From Heterohyrax brucei (taxonomy: Eukaryota; Chordata; Mammalia; Hyracoidea; Procaviidae), in assembly GCA_028571685.1 (NCBI GenBank), contig CM053143.1:5137501-5201500 (forward strand): a stretch of 64,000 bases of DNA, written 5' to 3'. The position numbers and the translations under genes were made by a program. Positions within the stretch are counted from its first letter, which is position 1. Every line of letters starts with the position of its first letter. Shown here in pieces: positions 1 to 11,315 of the stretch. A model generated the notes under the pieces. That model made no database searches and was not told where the DNA came from. It saw only the letters and a program-made list of their open reading frames with translations.

Positions 1-8
1 TGTCTGCC

Positions 9-890
9 ATGGCTTGGGGAAACTCCCAAAATAAAGAATCAAAAAATTTGCCAGATGAAGAAGCTTTTCTGAAACTACTGGAGGTCAAGTACAAAATAAT
101 TATATAGAGAGCCCTCCTAGAGATTAAAGAAAATGCAGCACAGCAAAGTAAAAAATTAAGCAAGATATTTGAGCTGATGAAACATCAACAATCTGAAATC
201 CAGCAGATCAATAACAAAATTACAGAAGTAGACAATTCAATGCAAAGCCAAAAGAGCAAATTGAGGAGATGGAAGTCAGATTTAGTGACCTTAAGCATAG
301 AGCAGCTGACACAGAGAAAAGAGATCAGTATGAAGAAGCATTAAGAAACATGTAGGATTCTATTAAGTGGAATAATCCACAATTAACTGGAGTTCCTGAA
401 CAGAGAGGGGTAGCAGAAAACACAGAGATTGATGTTGAGGTGCTCACAGAACACTTCTCTGAAATTATGAACAAAGAAAACAGATATCCAAGATGTGTAC
501 TCAATGCCACAAAAACTAGACCTCAAAAGAAAGACATCAAGACATTATAATCTAGCTTAATAAAATGAGACAGAAACAGATTCCCTTAAAGGCAGGGAGG
601 CTCAAAGCAAAGCTAACAAGCAAATGGAAGCCATGTACGCTTTCATCTGACTTCTAAATAAAAGTAATGTTGGCAAGGAGGGGGTAGGATGACACATTCA
701 AAGCCCTGAAGGAGAAAAACTTCCAAAAATTATATATCCTGCAAAGCTGTCTCGCATTTATGAAAATAGAACTGAGACATTCACAGATAAACAGAAGTCT
801 TGAGAATTTGTAAAAAAAAAAAAAAAAAAGCCAAAACTGCAAGAAATACTGAAAGAAGCTCAGTGCTTAGAAAAACAAAACCATTAAGTG
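9..890 (+). pseudogene. L1 ORF1 (RNA-binding protein), copy A, broken
   Basis: In L1, ORF1 encodes a trimeric RNA-binding chaperone that coats the L1 RNA. Translation from ATG 9 begins MAWGNSQNKESKNLPDEEAF and hits a stop at about 103. The frame then continues as a charged, glutamine-rich coiled-coil segment. Downstream, frame-shifted pieces match the conserved ORF1 core and C-terminus, for example a YPAKLSF-like stretch near 735 and a TFTDKQK stretch near 780. A run of 18 A residues near 812-829 expands the sequence and breaks the C-terminal frame. The order of parts matches ORF1 of copies B, E and F. Confidence 0.85.
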
Positions 891-1087
891 TATATTTAAG
901 GAGGCAATGCAGAAAACAGCATCCATAAACTTAGTTAGGAAACACACAAAACTCAATAAAAGCTACAAACAGAGGGAACCAGTGACCGTATCATGAAAAC
1001 TACGACACCATCACAATAAAAAGAGAGATATACTACCGATGCCTGATCTTCATAATCTATAAGCTACTACAAAATATCAAGAAGAAG

Positions 1088-1721
1088 AAGATAAACCATC
1101 CAATTAAGCGATGGGCAAAGGAGATGGACAGACACTTCACTAAAGAGGAGATCCAGGCAGCCAAAAAATACATGCAGACATGTTCACGATCTTCAGTTAT
1201 TAAAGAAATTCAAATCAAGACAACAGTGAGATACCATCTCACCCTGACAAGACTAGCCATGATCCAGAAAATACAAAACAACAAATGCTGGAGAGGCTGT
1301 GGAGAAAGTGGAACCCTCCTACACTGTTGGTGGGGTTGCAAAATGGTCCAGCCTCTTTGAAAGGCAATCTGGCACTTCCTTAAAAAAAATGGATATTGAT
1401 ATACCATTTGACCCAGTAATTCCACTACTTGGAATATATCCTACAGATTCAAGGCCTTTCACACCAACGGACACATGCACCAGAATGTTTATCACAGCAC
1501 AGTCCACGATAGCAAAAAGATGGAATCAACCCAGATACCCAACAATAGAAGAATGGATAGGTAAACTGTGGTACATATACTCAATGGAGCACTACGCAAT
1601 GATAAAGAATAACAGTGATTCCAAGAAACATCTCCTAACCTGGTTTCAACTGGAAGACATTATGTTGAGTGAGAGTAGTCAGCGACAAAAGGACAAATAC
1701 TGTATGAGACCTCTACGATAA
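1088..1721 (+). pseudogene. L1 ORF2 C-terminal domain remnant (Cys-rich)
   Basis: This holds the C-terminal end of ORF2p (endonuclease/reverse transcriptase), lacking the endonuclease and RT domains because of 5' truncation. The first frame (1124-1360) contains the cysteine-rich motif [21 protein letters not shown], a C-x3-C-x7-H-x4-C pattern typical of L1 ORF2. A frameshift near 1355 moves the rest into a second frame ending ...QKDKYCMRPLR and a stop at 1719-1721. That end matches other ORF2 copies in the window and so marks the true ORF2 C-terminus of this family. Confidence 0.85.
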
Positions 1722-1772
1722 AATCTCAAAAACAGACTTGTGTATAGAAGAAAAGACTCTTTGACAGCTTCA

Positions 1773-1808
1773 AGGGAGGAGAGGGAGGGAGGGTGAGGGG
1801 GGGAGGGT
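1773..1808 (+). other. G-rich polypurine tract in L1 3'UTR (candidate G-quadruplex)
   Basis: About 50 bp after the ORF2 stop there is a purine tract with at least five runs of three or more G (GGGAGGGAGGGTGAGGGG core). A similar tract lies at 4662-4698 in the second nested L1. Copies A, B and E keep shorter GA-rich versions (for example 8430-8450 and 23866-23890). A G-rich 3'UTR tract able to form a G-quadruplex is a known feature of mammalian L1s. Folding here is inferred from sequence only. Confidence 0.7.
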
Positions 1809-2762
1809 TTAGTTTAAATAGTTACTAGAAATCTAGTTGGGAGAAAGCGGTGACAGCACACATTAGGAACAAGAACAACATTAAGTGGACTTCAGCATAA
1901 CTTGAGTACTCCTTCCATCTTAACTCAATACTGCAAGGATAGAGTACCTGGGGCGGGGGCTGGGGACCATGCTCTGAGCCGAATTCCAGGCCAATTGGCA
2001 CAACTAGCGTTTTGCTAAGCGGGCTCTCTGCACCCCACATTGGTGAGTGGCGTCTGGGGTCTTAAAAGCTGCCAAGCTGCCATCCGAGGGTGCAGCAAAT
2101 GGTCCCAACTCAGCAGGAACGGATGCTCACCGAGGACCAAAATGACATGCGATAAAGACAACCGAGAAGATGGAGAGACCCACAAGAGTGGGTGCCTACA
2201 TCGACTTGGGACTGGAAGAACCGGATGGTGCCTGGCCACCACCAGTGATAGCCACGACGGAGCTCACAGAGAGGGGTCTCACTGGCAACACTAGAATAAA
2301 GAGGTGCATCATGAGATCTCCACTAAAAGACCTCAACTGATGGTCCAGTGGTTTTGGGGTTCCTCTGAGAGCATGGCCCCTGGCCCTGATGCTGCCCTTT
2401 CCCATAAATTATAACAAAGGTCCACTCTTTGGACAGGAATGGATTGGACTTGGCAAGGCAGAGTGATCATATATTGGAAGCACTTTGTGGTTCTGTACAT
2501 CTATAGGATATCATCTTGCTGATCTCTGGCTGGAAGAAGGGGAGTCGACGGACAGGAGGGGAAAGGTGACTGTTGGGAGGGTGAGACATGTACGGAACAG
2601 AGAGGGATAGTGTGCTGTCACCGGACAGGGAGAGCAGTGGAAGCTGCATATAGGGGGGCATGTAAATTTATATGTGAATGTACATTTTCACTCAGTTATG
2701 TTAATAAAAATTTTTTTAAAAAGAGAGATATACTACAGTAGTTACAGTCCTTCCAGAGGGAT

Positions 2763-2781
2763 CCAAGCCGAGTGCCATCGA
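2763..2781 (-). repeat. Ultra-short SINE-tail insertion (about 20 bp)
   Basis: In copy A the expected spacer reads roughly TTCCAGAGGGAGAGGAAAG (compare 19751 and 43551). It is split here by TCCAAGCCGAGTGCCATCGA, the reverse complement of the AfroSINE/RTE 3' end. Possible 4-bp GAGA-like flanks are too short to be sure. See the related insertions at 7706, 40402, 44435, 50418 and 51258. Confidence 0.5.
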
Positions 2782-4011
2782 GAGAAAGTTAAAAAGACAT
2801 GCAGAAGTCAAAAGGGATTTAAACTTAGAAAATTAAGGGGGATCATAGGATAGCTGCAAAGCACAATGACAATGTAACATATCAAAATAAGAAATGTAAT
2901 ACAGGAGTCTCAAGAAATATAAAACCAACATTGAAAAAGATGAAAAGTCAACCCATAAAGAATGACCCAGAACAGAATATTAAGGACATCAGAGAAAACA
3001 CCAATACAAAAATAAATGCATCAACATGACAGCACTAAACACATAGCTATCAATAATTACACTGAATGTTAATGGACTCCATGCTCCAGTAAAGAGACAA
3101 TGGGTGACATCCTGGATCAAAAGATATGACCGATCTATATGTTGCTTACAAGATTCAAAGAAATGAACAAACTGAAAATTAAAGGGTGAAATAATATACA
3201 TCAAGTTAACAATATACAAAGAAGAGCAGGTATGGCAATACTAATCCCAGATAAAATAAATTTTTATGTAAAATCCACGATCATGGACAAGGATGGTCAC
3301 TATTTATTGATGAAATGTTCAATACACAAGCAGGATTTACCAATATTAAATATCTATGCACCCAATACCAGAGCATCTAAATACATCAAAGAGTGACCAC
3401 ATTGAAAAATGAGATAGGTGACTCCACAGCAGCACTTGAAGAAGTTGAGACTCCACTTTCATCTAGAAAAAAGATCAGTAAAGACACAGAAGATCTTATT
3501 GTGACAACAAACTGTACAGAACTTTTAGCCATCAACAGATAGGTACACCTTCTTCTACAATGCAAATGGAACATTTTCCAGAAGAGACCATATTTTAGTA
3601 CATAAGGCAAATCTCAACAAAATCCAAACCATTGAATTATTGCAAAGTATCTTCTCAGACCATAAAGAGTAAAAGTTGAAATCAACAGCAGAAACAACGT
3701 AAGACAGAAATTGGAACTCTTGGAAACTAAAGAACACCTTACTGAAAAAGCCATGGGTTATAAAATAAATCAAGGACAAAATAAAGAAATTTATGGAGTC
3801 AAATGAGGATGAAAACACATCCTACTAGCATCTATGGGATATGGCCAAAGCAGGACTCAGAGGTCAATTTATTTCTATAAATGCACACATCCAGAAGGAA
3901 GAAAGGACTCAAACCAAAGAATTAACCCTACAGCTTGAACAAGTACAAAGAGGGCAACAGAGAAACCTCTCAGGTATCCGAAGAAAACAGATAATAAAGA
4001 TTAAAGCAGAA

Positions 4012-5608
4012 GGAAATGCACAGACATTTCACTAAAGAGGAGATCCAGGCAGCCAAAAAACACATGCAGGCATGTTCACGATCTTTAGTTATTAAAGAAA
4101 TTCAAGTCAAGACGACAATGAGATACCATCTCACCCCAACAAGGTTGGCTATGTTCCAAAAAACACAAAACAACAAATGCTGGAGAGGCTGTTGAGAAAG
4201 TGGAACCCTCCTACACTGTTGGTGGGGTTGCAAAATGGTCCAGCCTCTTTGGAAAGCAATCTGGCCCTTCCATAAAAAAGTGGATATTGATATACATTTG
4301 ACCCAGTAATTCCACTACTTGGAATATATCCTACAGAATTGAGGCCTTTCACACCAATGGAGACATGCACAAGAATGTTTATTGCAGCACAGTCCATGAT
4401 AGCAAAAAGTTGGAATCAACCCAGATGCCCAACAACAGAAGAATGGATAGGTAAACTGTGGTATATATACTCAATGGAGCACTACACAATGATAAAGAAT
4501 AACGATGATTCCAGGAAAGATCTCCTAACCTGGTTTCAACTGGAAGACATTATGTTGAGTGAAAGTAGTCAGCAACAAAAGGACAAATATTGTATGAGAC
4601 CTCTACGATAACATCTCAAAAACAGACTTGTGTATAGAAGAAAAGACTCTTTGACAGCTGCAAGGGAGGGGAAGAAGGGAGGGTGAGAGGGGGAGGGCTT
4701 AGATTAGATAATTGGTAGAAATCTAGTTGGGTGAAATTGGTGATAGCACACATTAGAAACAAGAACAATATTAAGTGGACTTCCACATAACTTGAGTGCT
4801 CCTTTCATCTTAACTCAATATTGCAAGGATAGAGTAGCTGGGGCAGGGGGCATGGGACCATGCTCTTAGGTGAAATCAAGGCCAACTGGCACAACTAGCA
4901 TTTTGCTAAGAGGGCTCTCTGCACCCCACATTGGTGAGTGGCATCTGGGGTCTTAAAAGCTGCCAAGCTGCCATCAGAGGGCACAGCAAATGGTCCCAAC
5001 TCAGCAGGAACGGATGCTCACTGAGGACCAAAATGACATGGGGGAAAGACAACCCAGATGATAGAGAGACCCAGATGAATGGGTGCCTACATCGACTTGG
5101 GACCAGAAGAACCAGATGGTGCCCGGCCACCACCAGTGATAGCTGCGATGGAGCTCACTAGGTTGAGTCTCACTGTCAACACAAGAATAAAAAGGGTGCA
5201 TCCTGAGATCTCCACTAAAAGACCACACTGATGATCCAGCAGTTTTGGGGTTCCCCTGGGAGCATGGCCCCTGGTCCTGATGCTGCCCTTGCCCATAAAC
5301 CATGGCGGAGGTCCACTCATCATACATGAATGGATTGGACTTGGCGATGCAGAGTGACCATATATTGGATACACTTTATGAGTCTAAGCATCTATAGGAC
5401 ATCATCCTGCTGACCTCTGGCTGGAGGAAGGAAAGTGGGTGGAGAGGAGGGGAAAGGAGACTGTTGGGAGAATAAGACATGTATGGAGCAGAGGGGAATA
5501 GTGTGCTGTCACCAGACAGGGAGAGCAGTGGAAGCTGCATATAGGTGGGCATGTAAATTTATATGGGAATGTACATTTTCACTCAGTCATATTAAATAAA
5601 AAAAAAAA
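4012..5608 (+). mobile_element. 5'-truncated young L1 nested in ORF2 of copy A
   Basis: Copy A ORF2 reads ...AAGATTAAAGCAGAA up to about 4011, then jumps to the ORF2 C-terminal region (ACAGACATTTCACTAAAGAG). It continues through a full 3'UTR to a 12-A tail at 5597-5609 and returns exactly to the interrupted ORF2 position (CTAATTAAAGAATAG). The C-terminal frame at 4339-4611 ends in QKDKYCMRPLR and a stop. No convincing TSD is seen, unlike the insertion at 1037. The 3'UTR tail is TTTCACTCAGTCATA, the younger type, and the copy is close in sequence to 1037-2716. Confidence 0.9.
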
Positions 5609-7705
5609 ACTAATTAAAGAATAGAATAACGATTGAAAAAATTAACAAAACCAAAAGCTGTTTTTTTGAAAAGATCAACAAAATTGATAAACCAATGGCT
5701 AAACTTACAAAAGAAAAACAGGAAAGGAAACAAATAATCTGAATAAAAAATGAGACAAGAGATGTCACAACAGATCCAACCAAAATCAAAGGTATCATAA
5801 GAGAATATTACGAAAAATTGCATTCTAGTAGATTTGAAAACCTTGAGGAAATGTACAACCTTCTAGATTCATATCATATGCCAAAATTACAAGGAGAAGT
5901 AGAAGAACTTAATAAACCTATTATAAAGGAAATGATAGAAAAGTCATCAAAAAGCTACCAACCAAAAACAGTCCTGGCCCAGTGCTCTTCACTGGAGAAT
6001 TCTACCAAACGTTTAGAGAAGAGTTAACTCCAAAACTATGTTATGATTTCACAACATAAAAAGAGATGGAATACTCCCAGATTCATTCTATGTAGCCAGC
6101 ATAACCCTGGTAGCAAAGCCAGGGAATTATCCATCAAGAAAGGAAAATTGCAGACCAATATCACTCATAAAACTAGATGCAAAAGTCGTCAAAAAAATCC
6201 TTGCCAGTTGAATTCAACAACATATCAAAAAAAAATAATTCACCATGACCAAGTTGGATTCATACCAGGGATGCAAGTCTGGTTCAACATCAGAAAAAGA
6301 ATTCGTGTGATCAAACACATAAATAACAAAAATGATAAGAATTGCCTGACTTTGTCAATTGGTGCAGAACAGGCATTGACAAAGTCCAACACGCGTTCAT
6401 GCTAAACTCTCAGCAAAATAGGAGTACAAGGGAAATTCCTCAATGCAATAAAAGGCATCTGCATAACACCAACCAACTACATCATACTGAATGGAGAGAG
6501 ACTGAAACAATTCCCCTTGAGAATGGGAACTAGACAAGAATGCCCTCTCTCACCACTTCTATTCGACATTGTACTAGGAGTTCTGGCCAGAGCAATTAGA
6601 AAAGACCAAGAAGTAAAGGGCATCCGCACTGGCACAGAAGAAGTAAAAATCTCCCTATTTGTAGATGGTATGATTTTATATGCAGAGAACCCTAAAGAAT
6701 CCATAAGTAAACTACTCAAACTAATAGAAGAGCTCAGCAAAGTATCAGGATATAAGACAAACGTTCGGAAATCAGTAGGATTCCCTTATACCAATAAAGA
6801 GATCATCAAAGAAGAAATAACCTAATCAATACCATTTATTCTAGCCTCCAAGGAGATAAACTACCTAGGGATAAATCTAACTAGAGAAGCAAGAGACCTA
6901 TACAAAGTAAACTACAAGACCTCACCACAAGAAACCAAGAGAGACTTACATGAATGAAGAAACCTGTCTTGCTCATGGATAGGAAGACTTACCATTGTGA
7001 AAATACCTGTTTTACCCAAACCAATTTATACACACAGTGCAATCCAAATACATATTCCAGTTACATTTTTTTAGTGAGATGGAGAAACAAATCACCAACT
7101 TTATTTGGAAAGCAAAAAGACCCCAGATAAGCAAAGCACTATTGAGGAAGAGGAACACGCTACCCGACCTTAGAACATACTACACTGACACAATAGTCAA
7201 AACAGCCTGGTAGTGGTATAAAAAGTGACATATAGATGAATGGAACAGTGTTGAGACCCCAGAGGCGCTATCATCCTCTTATGAACAGTTGATGTTTGAC
7301 AAAGGCCCTAAGACTCTTACCTGGGTAAAAACATTCTCTTTAACGAATGGTGCTGGCCAAATTGGATATTCATCTGCAAACACTGAAACAAAGCCCTTAT
7401 CTCACACTTTACATAAAAACTAACTCACATTAGATAAAATGCCTAAATATCAAACCTAAAATGATAAGGATCATGCAAGAAAAAGGCCAACAAGGGAAGT
7501 TTTAATACACAGCTTAGAGAAACTTCAAAATCTGACAAACAAAGCACAATCAACAGAAGAGAAAATAGATAAGTGCGAACTACTAAGAATCAAACACTTC
7601 TTCTCATCCAAAGACTTTATCAAAAGAATTAAAAGATCACCTACAGAATGGGAAAAAAATATTCTGCAACTACATGTCAGACTGATGTCTGATCTCCATA
7701 ATCCA

Positions 7706-7750
7706 CAGCCAAGCCAGCTAAGTGCCCACAAGTCTGATCCGACTCATGGC
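7706..7750 (-). repeat. Short SINE-tail insertion in copy A ORF2 (about 45 bp)
   Basis: The normal L1 text (compare 23139-23170 and 41240-41270) runs from CTCCATAATC to ACTGCAAAATATC with only a few bases between. Here AGCCAAGCCAGCTAAGTGCC and then GATCCGACTCATGG are inserted. In reverse complement this is the last ~45 bp of the AfroSINE/RTE 3' end with an extra TTGGCTTGGCT tail. The SINE body and promoter boxes are absent. Flanks are CCAC on the left and CAAC on the right, so any TSD is short and imperfect. Confidence 0.75.
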
Positions 7751-9330
7751 AACACTGCAAAATATTAACAAGAAAAAGATAAATAAACAAATTTAAGTGA
7801 TGGACAAAGGAGACAGACAGACATTTCACTAAAGAAGACATCCAGGCAGCAAAAAGACACATGAGAAAATGCTCACGATCATTAGTTACTAGAGAAATCC
7901 AAATCAAAAGTACCATGAGGTATCACCTCACCCCCACAAGGTTGGTTTTAGTCCAAAAAACAGCAAACAACAAATGCTGGAGAGGACGTGGAGAGACTGG
8001 AACCCTCCTACACTGCTGGTGGGATTGCAAAATCGTACGTCTTTGGAAAGCAATCTGGCACTTCCTTGAAAAGCTGGAAATAGATACATAACATTTGATC
8101 TAGTAATCCCACTGATCAGAATATATCCTACAGAATCAAGGGCAGTTGCACAAACAGATACATGCACATGACTGTTTATTGCAGCACAGTCCACGATAGC
8201 TAAAAAATGGATAGGCAAACTATGGTACATGTACTCAGTGGAACACAATGTAATGTTAAAGAACAATGATGATTTTAGGAAGCATCTAATAATCTGGTTT
8301 CAATTGGGAGACATTATGCTGGATGAAATCACTCAGGAACAAAAGGACAAATATTGTATGAGACTCCTATTATAAGGACTTAAAAATAGACTCATGTACA
8401 GAAGAAAAAACTCTTCGACAGCTGCCAGGGTGGTGAGGGAGAGAGAGGGCTGGTCATAGATTAGATGGTTGATAGAAATCTGGTTGTGTGAAAGTAGTGA
8501 TAGCACACAGTAGAAAGAAGATCAACTTAACTGGACTTCATAATAAATTGAAAACATCTAATCTTAACTGAGTATTGCAGGGATAGAGTAGCAAGCGCAG
8601 GAGTCTGGGGACCATGCTTGCGGTAGACATCGAGGCCAACTCACATAACTAGCCAATTTCTAAGAAAGTCTTCTGCACCCCATCTTGTTGAGGTGGCATC
8701 TGAGGTCTTAAAAGCCAGTCTGATGTACAGCAAATGGTCCCAACTCATCCAGAACAGATGATCACAAAGTACAACAAAGACAAGAGGAAAAAAGGAGCCC
8801 AGGAGACAGGAGAACCCATGTAAATGGGTTACTATATCAACATGTCACAAGAATACAATAGTGGCTGGCCATGACCAGCTGTGATGGGGCACACAACGTC
8901 GAGTCCCAGCAGTAACATAAGAAAAAGAGTATTCCTGAAGAACTCCACCAAAAGATTGCAACTGATGGTCCGGCAGCCTTGGGGTTCCCCTGCAAGCATG
9001 GCCCCTAGACCTTCTGCTGCACCTGACCAGAAAACATCACTGAGGTCAGCTATTCAGACAGGAGTGGACTGGACTTGAGGACACAACGTGATCCCATGGT
9101 ATGTGTACTTTATGGTTCTATGCATCTACAGGATGTTGTCCTACCAGCCTCTTACTGAAAGGGAGAGGATAGATTGAAAGGAGAGGGTAGGAGACTGTTA
9201 AGAGCATATGGCATGTATAGAGCCAAAAGGAGGAGTGCGCTCTCACCAGGCAAGAAAAACAGTAGGAGTTGCAGATATGTGGGCATGTAAATTTAATTAG
9301 TATTGTGTACTTTCACTTAATCACAACAAG

Positions 9331-10793
9331 ACAATACATATATATCAGAAAAATATATACATATTTAGTTCCATGACTCTAGTACATGTTACCAATCACA
9401 AACATTTTCACTTTTCTACTTTTGAAGCCTATATGACTTTTAGAATGAATGTTCTACTGTTGATAAATCTGCAACCATTTCTCATGGTTAAGTGCTTATT
9501 TCTTAAAGTCAAGCATGCCAAGTTGAGTAAAAAGCTAGGAATAGGAAAGATTGTAATACTTTATCATATCATAAATGTATTCTTGGGCAAGAGTGGACCT
9601 CCTGTGATTGTTTCCAAAATTACTGAAGCTGACAACTGACTCTGAGATTCTACTTTAACTCATAATTTTGAGCTTCCTCATGATGTTAAAGTGTAACAGG
9701 ATCAGAAATAGTGGCTAATGTTCCAAGGTTAATGTTAGGCTGATATTAGCCACCTACATTCTGCCTGATGCATGGAATGGACTTGGGTCAAGAAAGATTT
9801 TCATCAGTTTTTTGTATCTTTGTGGAATCCAGGTCAGGATATACATCAAAACTATCAGCTGATAACCAGGTGAATGCAGGAGTTGAACTACTTATCTAAT
9901 TTTGTTTCACCCTGAAAGTCTACTACAACTATAATAACAAGACGTTTAAAAAAATACTAAAATATATGGATAAGAAAAGAAGGTATCAACGACATTTTTA
10001 GACACTGCAAAGCAGATAGCTCAGTGTTTCTTACTTGGCATACTTTAGGAAACCAACCCAAATTGGATCATGTTCACTGTATAATTTTCCTATGGCTGTG
10101 ATGCTAGTAGCACCAAGTACCTTTGTAGCTTAGAAGTAAAGAAAGTACCATTTTTTTAAAAAAAAAAAAAGTATTGAAAGTTTTTGATAAGTAGTTAGAC
10201 ACCACGGTCCCCATCCCCTCACATCAGAGGACTGTGTGTTCCCAGGTCCAGGCAGGAGACTAGAGATTTATTATATGTACAAGACAAAACAGAAGGTCTG
10301 TTGACTTGAGAAAATTGGTTGAGCATACATAAGCACATATCAAAAATAAGGGAATTCAGTGAATATTTTAAAACAGAATGATGAATGACGAGATCTCAGT
10401 TGTTTCTTCAACAGTGTTCTTTGAACTCTTCATCTCAGGAAAGTAACATGACTACTCTTCTCTGAGAACTCTGAACAACCCCAGAGAGGAGACCTGTAGA
10501 TAACAGTATTCAAAGTTTTTCAACAGAGGTAAAACCAGGTGACCCAATAGTGAGACCTGAAGGAAAGAAGTCTTAGAAGTGAATTTCAGTTATGATTATA
10601 GGAATTTCTTGAATTTACCCAAATCCTTCTCTGGCAGGTCAGATTAGGATTAATAGTGACTAACAAGGAATTTATGTAGTCTGGATAGTGACTAACAAGG
10701 AATTTATGTAGTCTGGAAGAAATCCTATTTAGCACCATGGTATCTGTGGTCATCATATCGTGCTACAGATGAAGTACAGTTGAAGAGTTAGTA
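9331..10793. other. No gene seen; unassigned AT-rich sequence
   Basis: I see no coding signal, RNA gene or recognisable repeat in this stretch apart from an A-run near 10157-10171 and the tandem duplication at 10654-10717. An 88-codon open frame at 9373-9639 has no motif I recognise and no sign of being real. Confidence 0.5.
10654..10717. repeat. 32-bp perfect tandem duplication
   Basis: Two identical 32-bp units lie head to tail, 10654-10685 and 10686-10717, each beginning TAGTGACTAACAAGG. The surrounding sequence is single copy in the window. Perfect identity suggests a fairly recent duplication, possibly polymorphic. Confidence 0.92.
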
Positions 10794-11315
10794 TGTTAGT
10801 CATCTAGTGCTGCTCTAACAGAAACACCACAAAGTGGATGACTTTGAACAAAAAAGTTTATTCTCACATAGTTCAGCTGGTTAGAAGTAGAAATTCAGGA
10901 TGCCCACTCCAGGGAAAGGCTTTTCCCTTCATCGGCTCTGGAGGAAAGTCCTTGTGTTGCATCAGTCTGTGTTTAGAGAGCACCTTGGAACAGGAACCAC
11001 AGGTCTGAAGTTCACGCTCTTCTCCCAGTGCTGCTTTCTTGATGGTGTGAGGTTCCCGATTCTCTGCTTGCTTCCCTTTGTTTTATCTCTTGTAGGATGA
11101 AAGGCTAAAAGGTGGTGCAAGCCATACTCCAGGGAAACTCCCTTTACAGTGGAGCAGGAAGGTGATTTTATGAAGGGATTTACAGTCTCACCCTAATCCT
11201 CTAACATACAGCATAGGAAAATCACAAAATGGAGGACAATCATAAAATATTGGGAATCATGGACCAGCCACATGGCTACACACATTTTTAGCGGGACACA
11301 GTTTAATCCATGACA
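10794..11315 (-). mobile_element. Solo MaLR-type LTR (ERVL-MaLR-like)
   Basis: A 522-bp unit starts TGTTAGTCATCTAGTGCTGC and ends TTTAATCCATGACA. Read on the minus strand it begins TGTCATGGATTAAACTGTG and ends GACTAACA, the TG...CA layout of an LTR and the start pattern of MaLR/MLT LTRs. It shares order and wording with three other LTR sites here (34883, 44625 plus 46169, and 54944), such as the CAGTGCTGCTTTCTTGATGG block. No internal region follows, so it is a solo LTR. A clean 5-bp TSD was not found. Open frames in it are chance. Confidence 0.75.

Larger units (their letters stand above)
1037..2716 (+). mobile_element. 5'-truncated young L1 nested in copy A, with 20-bp TSD
   Basis: This copy starts abruptly in the 3' part of ORF2 and runs through the 3'UTR to an A-rich tail. 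It is flanked by identical 20-bp direct repeats at 1017-1036 and 2717-2736, which contain AGAGAGATATACTAC. That sequence is the natural continuation of the copy A spacer, as seen near 37834 and 43519. This is standard target-primed reverse transcription with 5' truncation. The 3'UTR carries the GTCTTAAAAGCTGCCAAGC block at about 2060 and ends in TTTCACTCAGTTATG, the younger tail type. The host resumes at 2737. Confidence 0.93.
3026..8372 (+). pseudogene. L1 ORF2 (endonuclease/reverse transcriptase), copy A, broken
   Basis: ORF2 starts at ATG 3026 (MTALNT...). The apurinic-type endonuclease domain lies about 3026-3750, and the RT domain about 5600-6850 after the nested L1 at 4012-5608. The RT segment at 6517-6825 keeps the TRQECPLSPLLF motif. 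The catalytic FADD box is changed to FVDG (6658-6669), so the polymerase would be inactive even without the many stops. The C-terminal cysteine motif (about 7969-8035) has lost its second cysteine (CWRGRGETG). The end aligns with ...QKDKYCMRLLL and a stop near 8372. Confidence 0.85.
1..9330 (+). mobile_element. L1 LINE copy A, interrupted by two younger L1s
   Basis: This is a non-LTR retrotransposon of the L1 clade. It runs from the ORF1 start (ATG at 9) through ORF1, a spacer, ORF2 and a 3'UTR to an A/T-rich tail near 9330. Any 5'UTR lies outside the window. The host parts are 1-1036, 2737-4011 and 5609-9330. Removing the two nested L1s (1037-2716 and 4012-5608) makes the sequence colinear with copies B and F. 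Many stops and frameshifts show that it is dead. The 3'UTR (about 8375-9330) ends in TTTCACTTAATCACAA, the older of the two tail types here. Short SINE-tail insertions sit near 2763 and 7706. Confidence 0.9.

Noticed and set aside
4012..5608. Large deletion of ORF2 in copy A followed by a second L1
   Set aside because: ORF2 resumes after 5608 exactly at the interrupted position, so an insertion explains it better than a deletion.
9373..9639. 88-codon open frame after copy A
   Set aside because: Low-complexity hydrophobic composition in AT-rich DNA, no motif, and no support beyond frame length.
10794..11315. Open frames on both strands, possible retroviral gene
   Set aside because: They fall inside an LTR that has the same order at three other sites. 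LTRs of this class do not code for protein.
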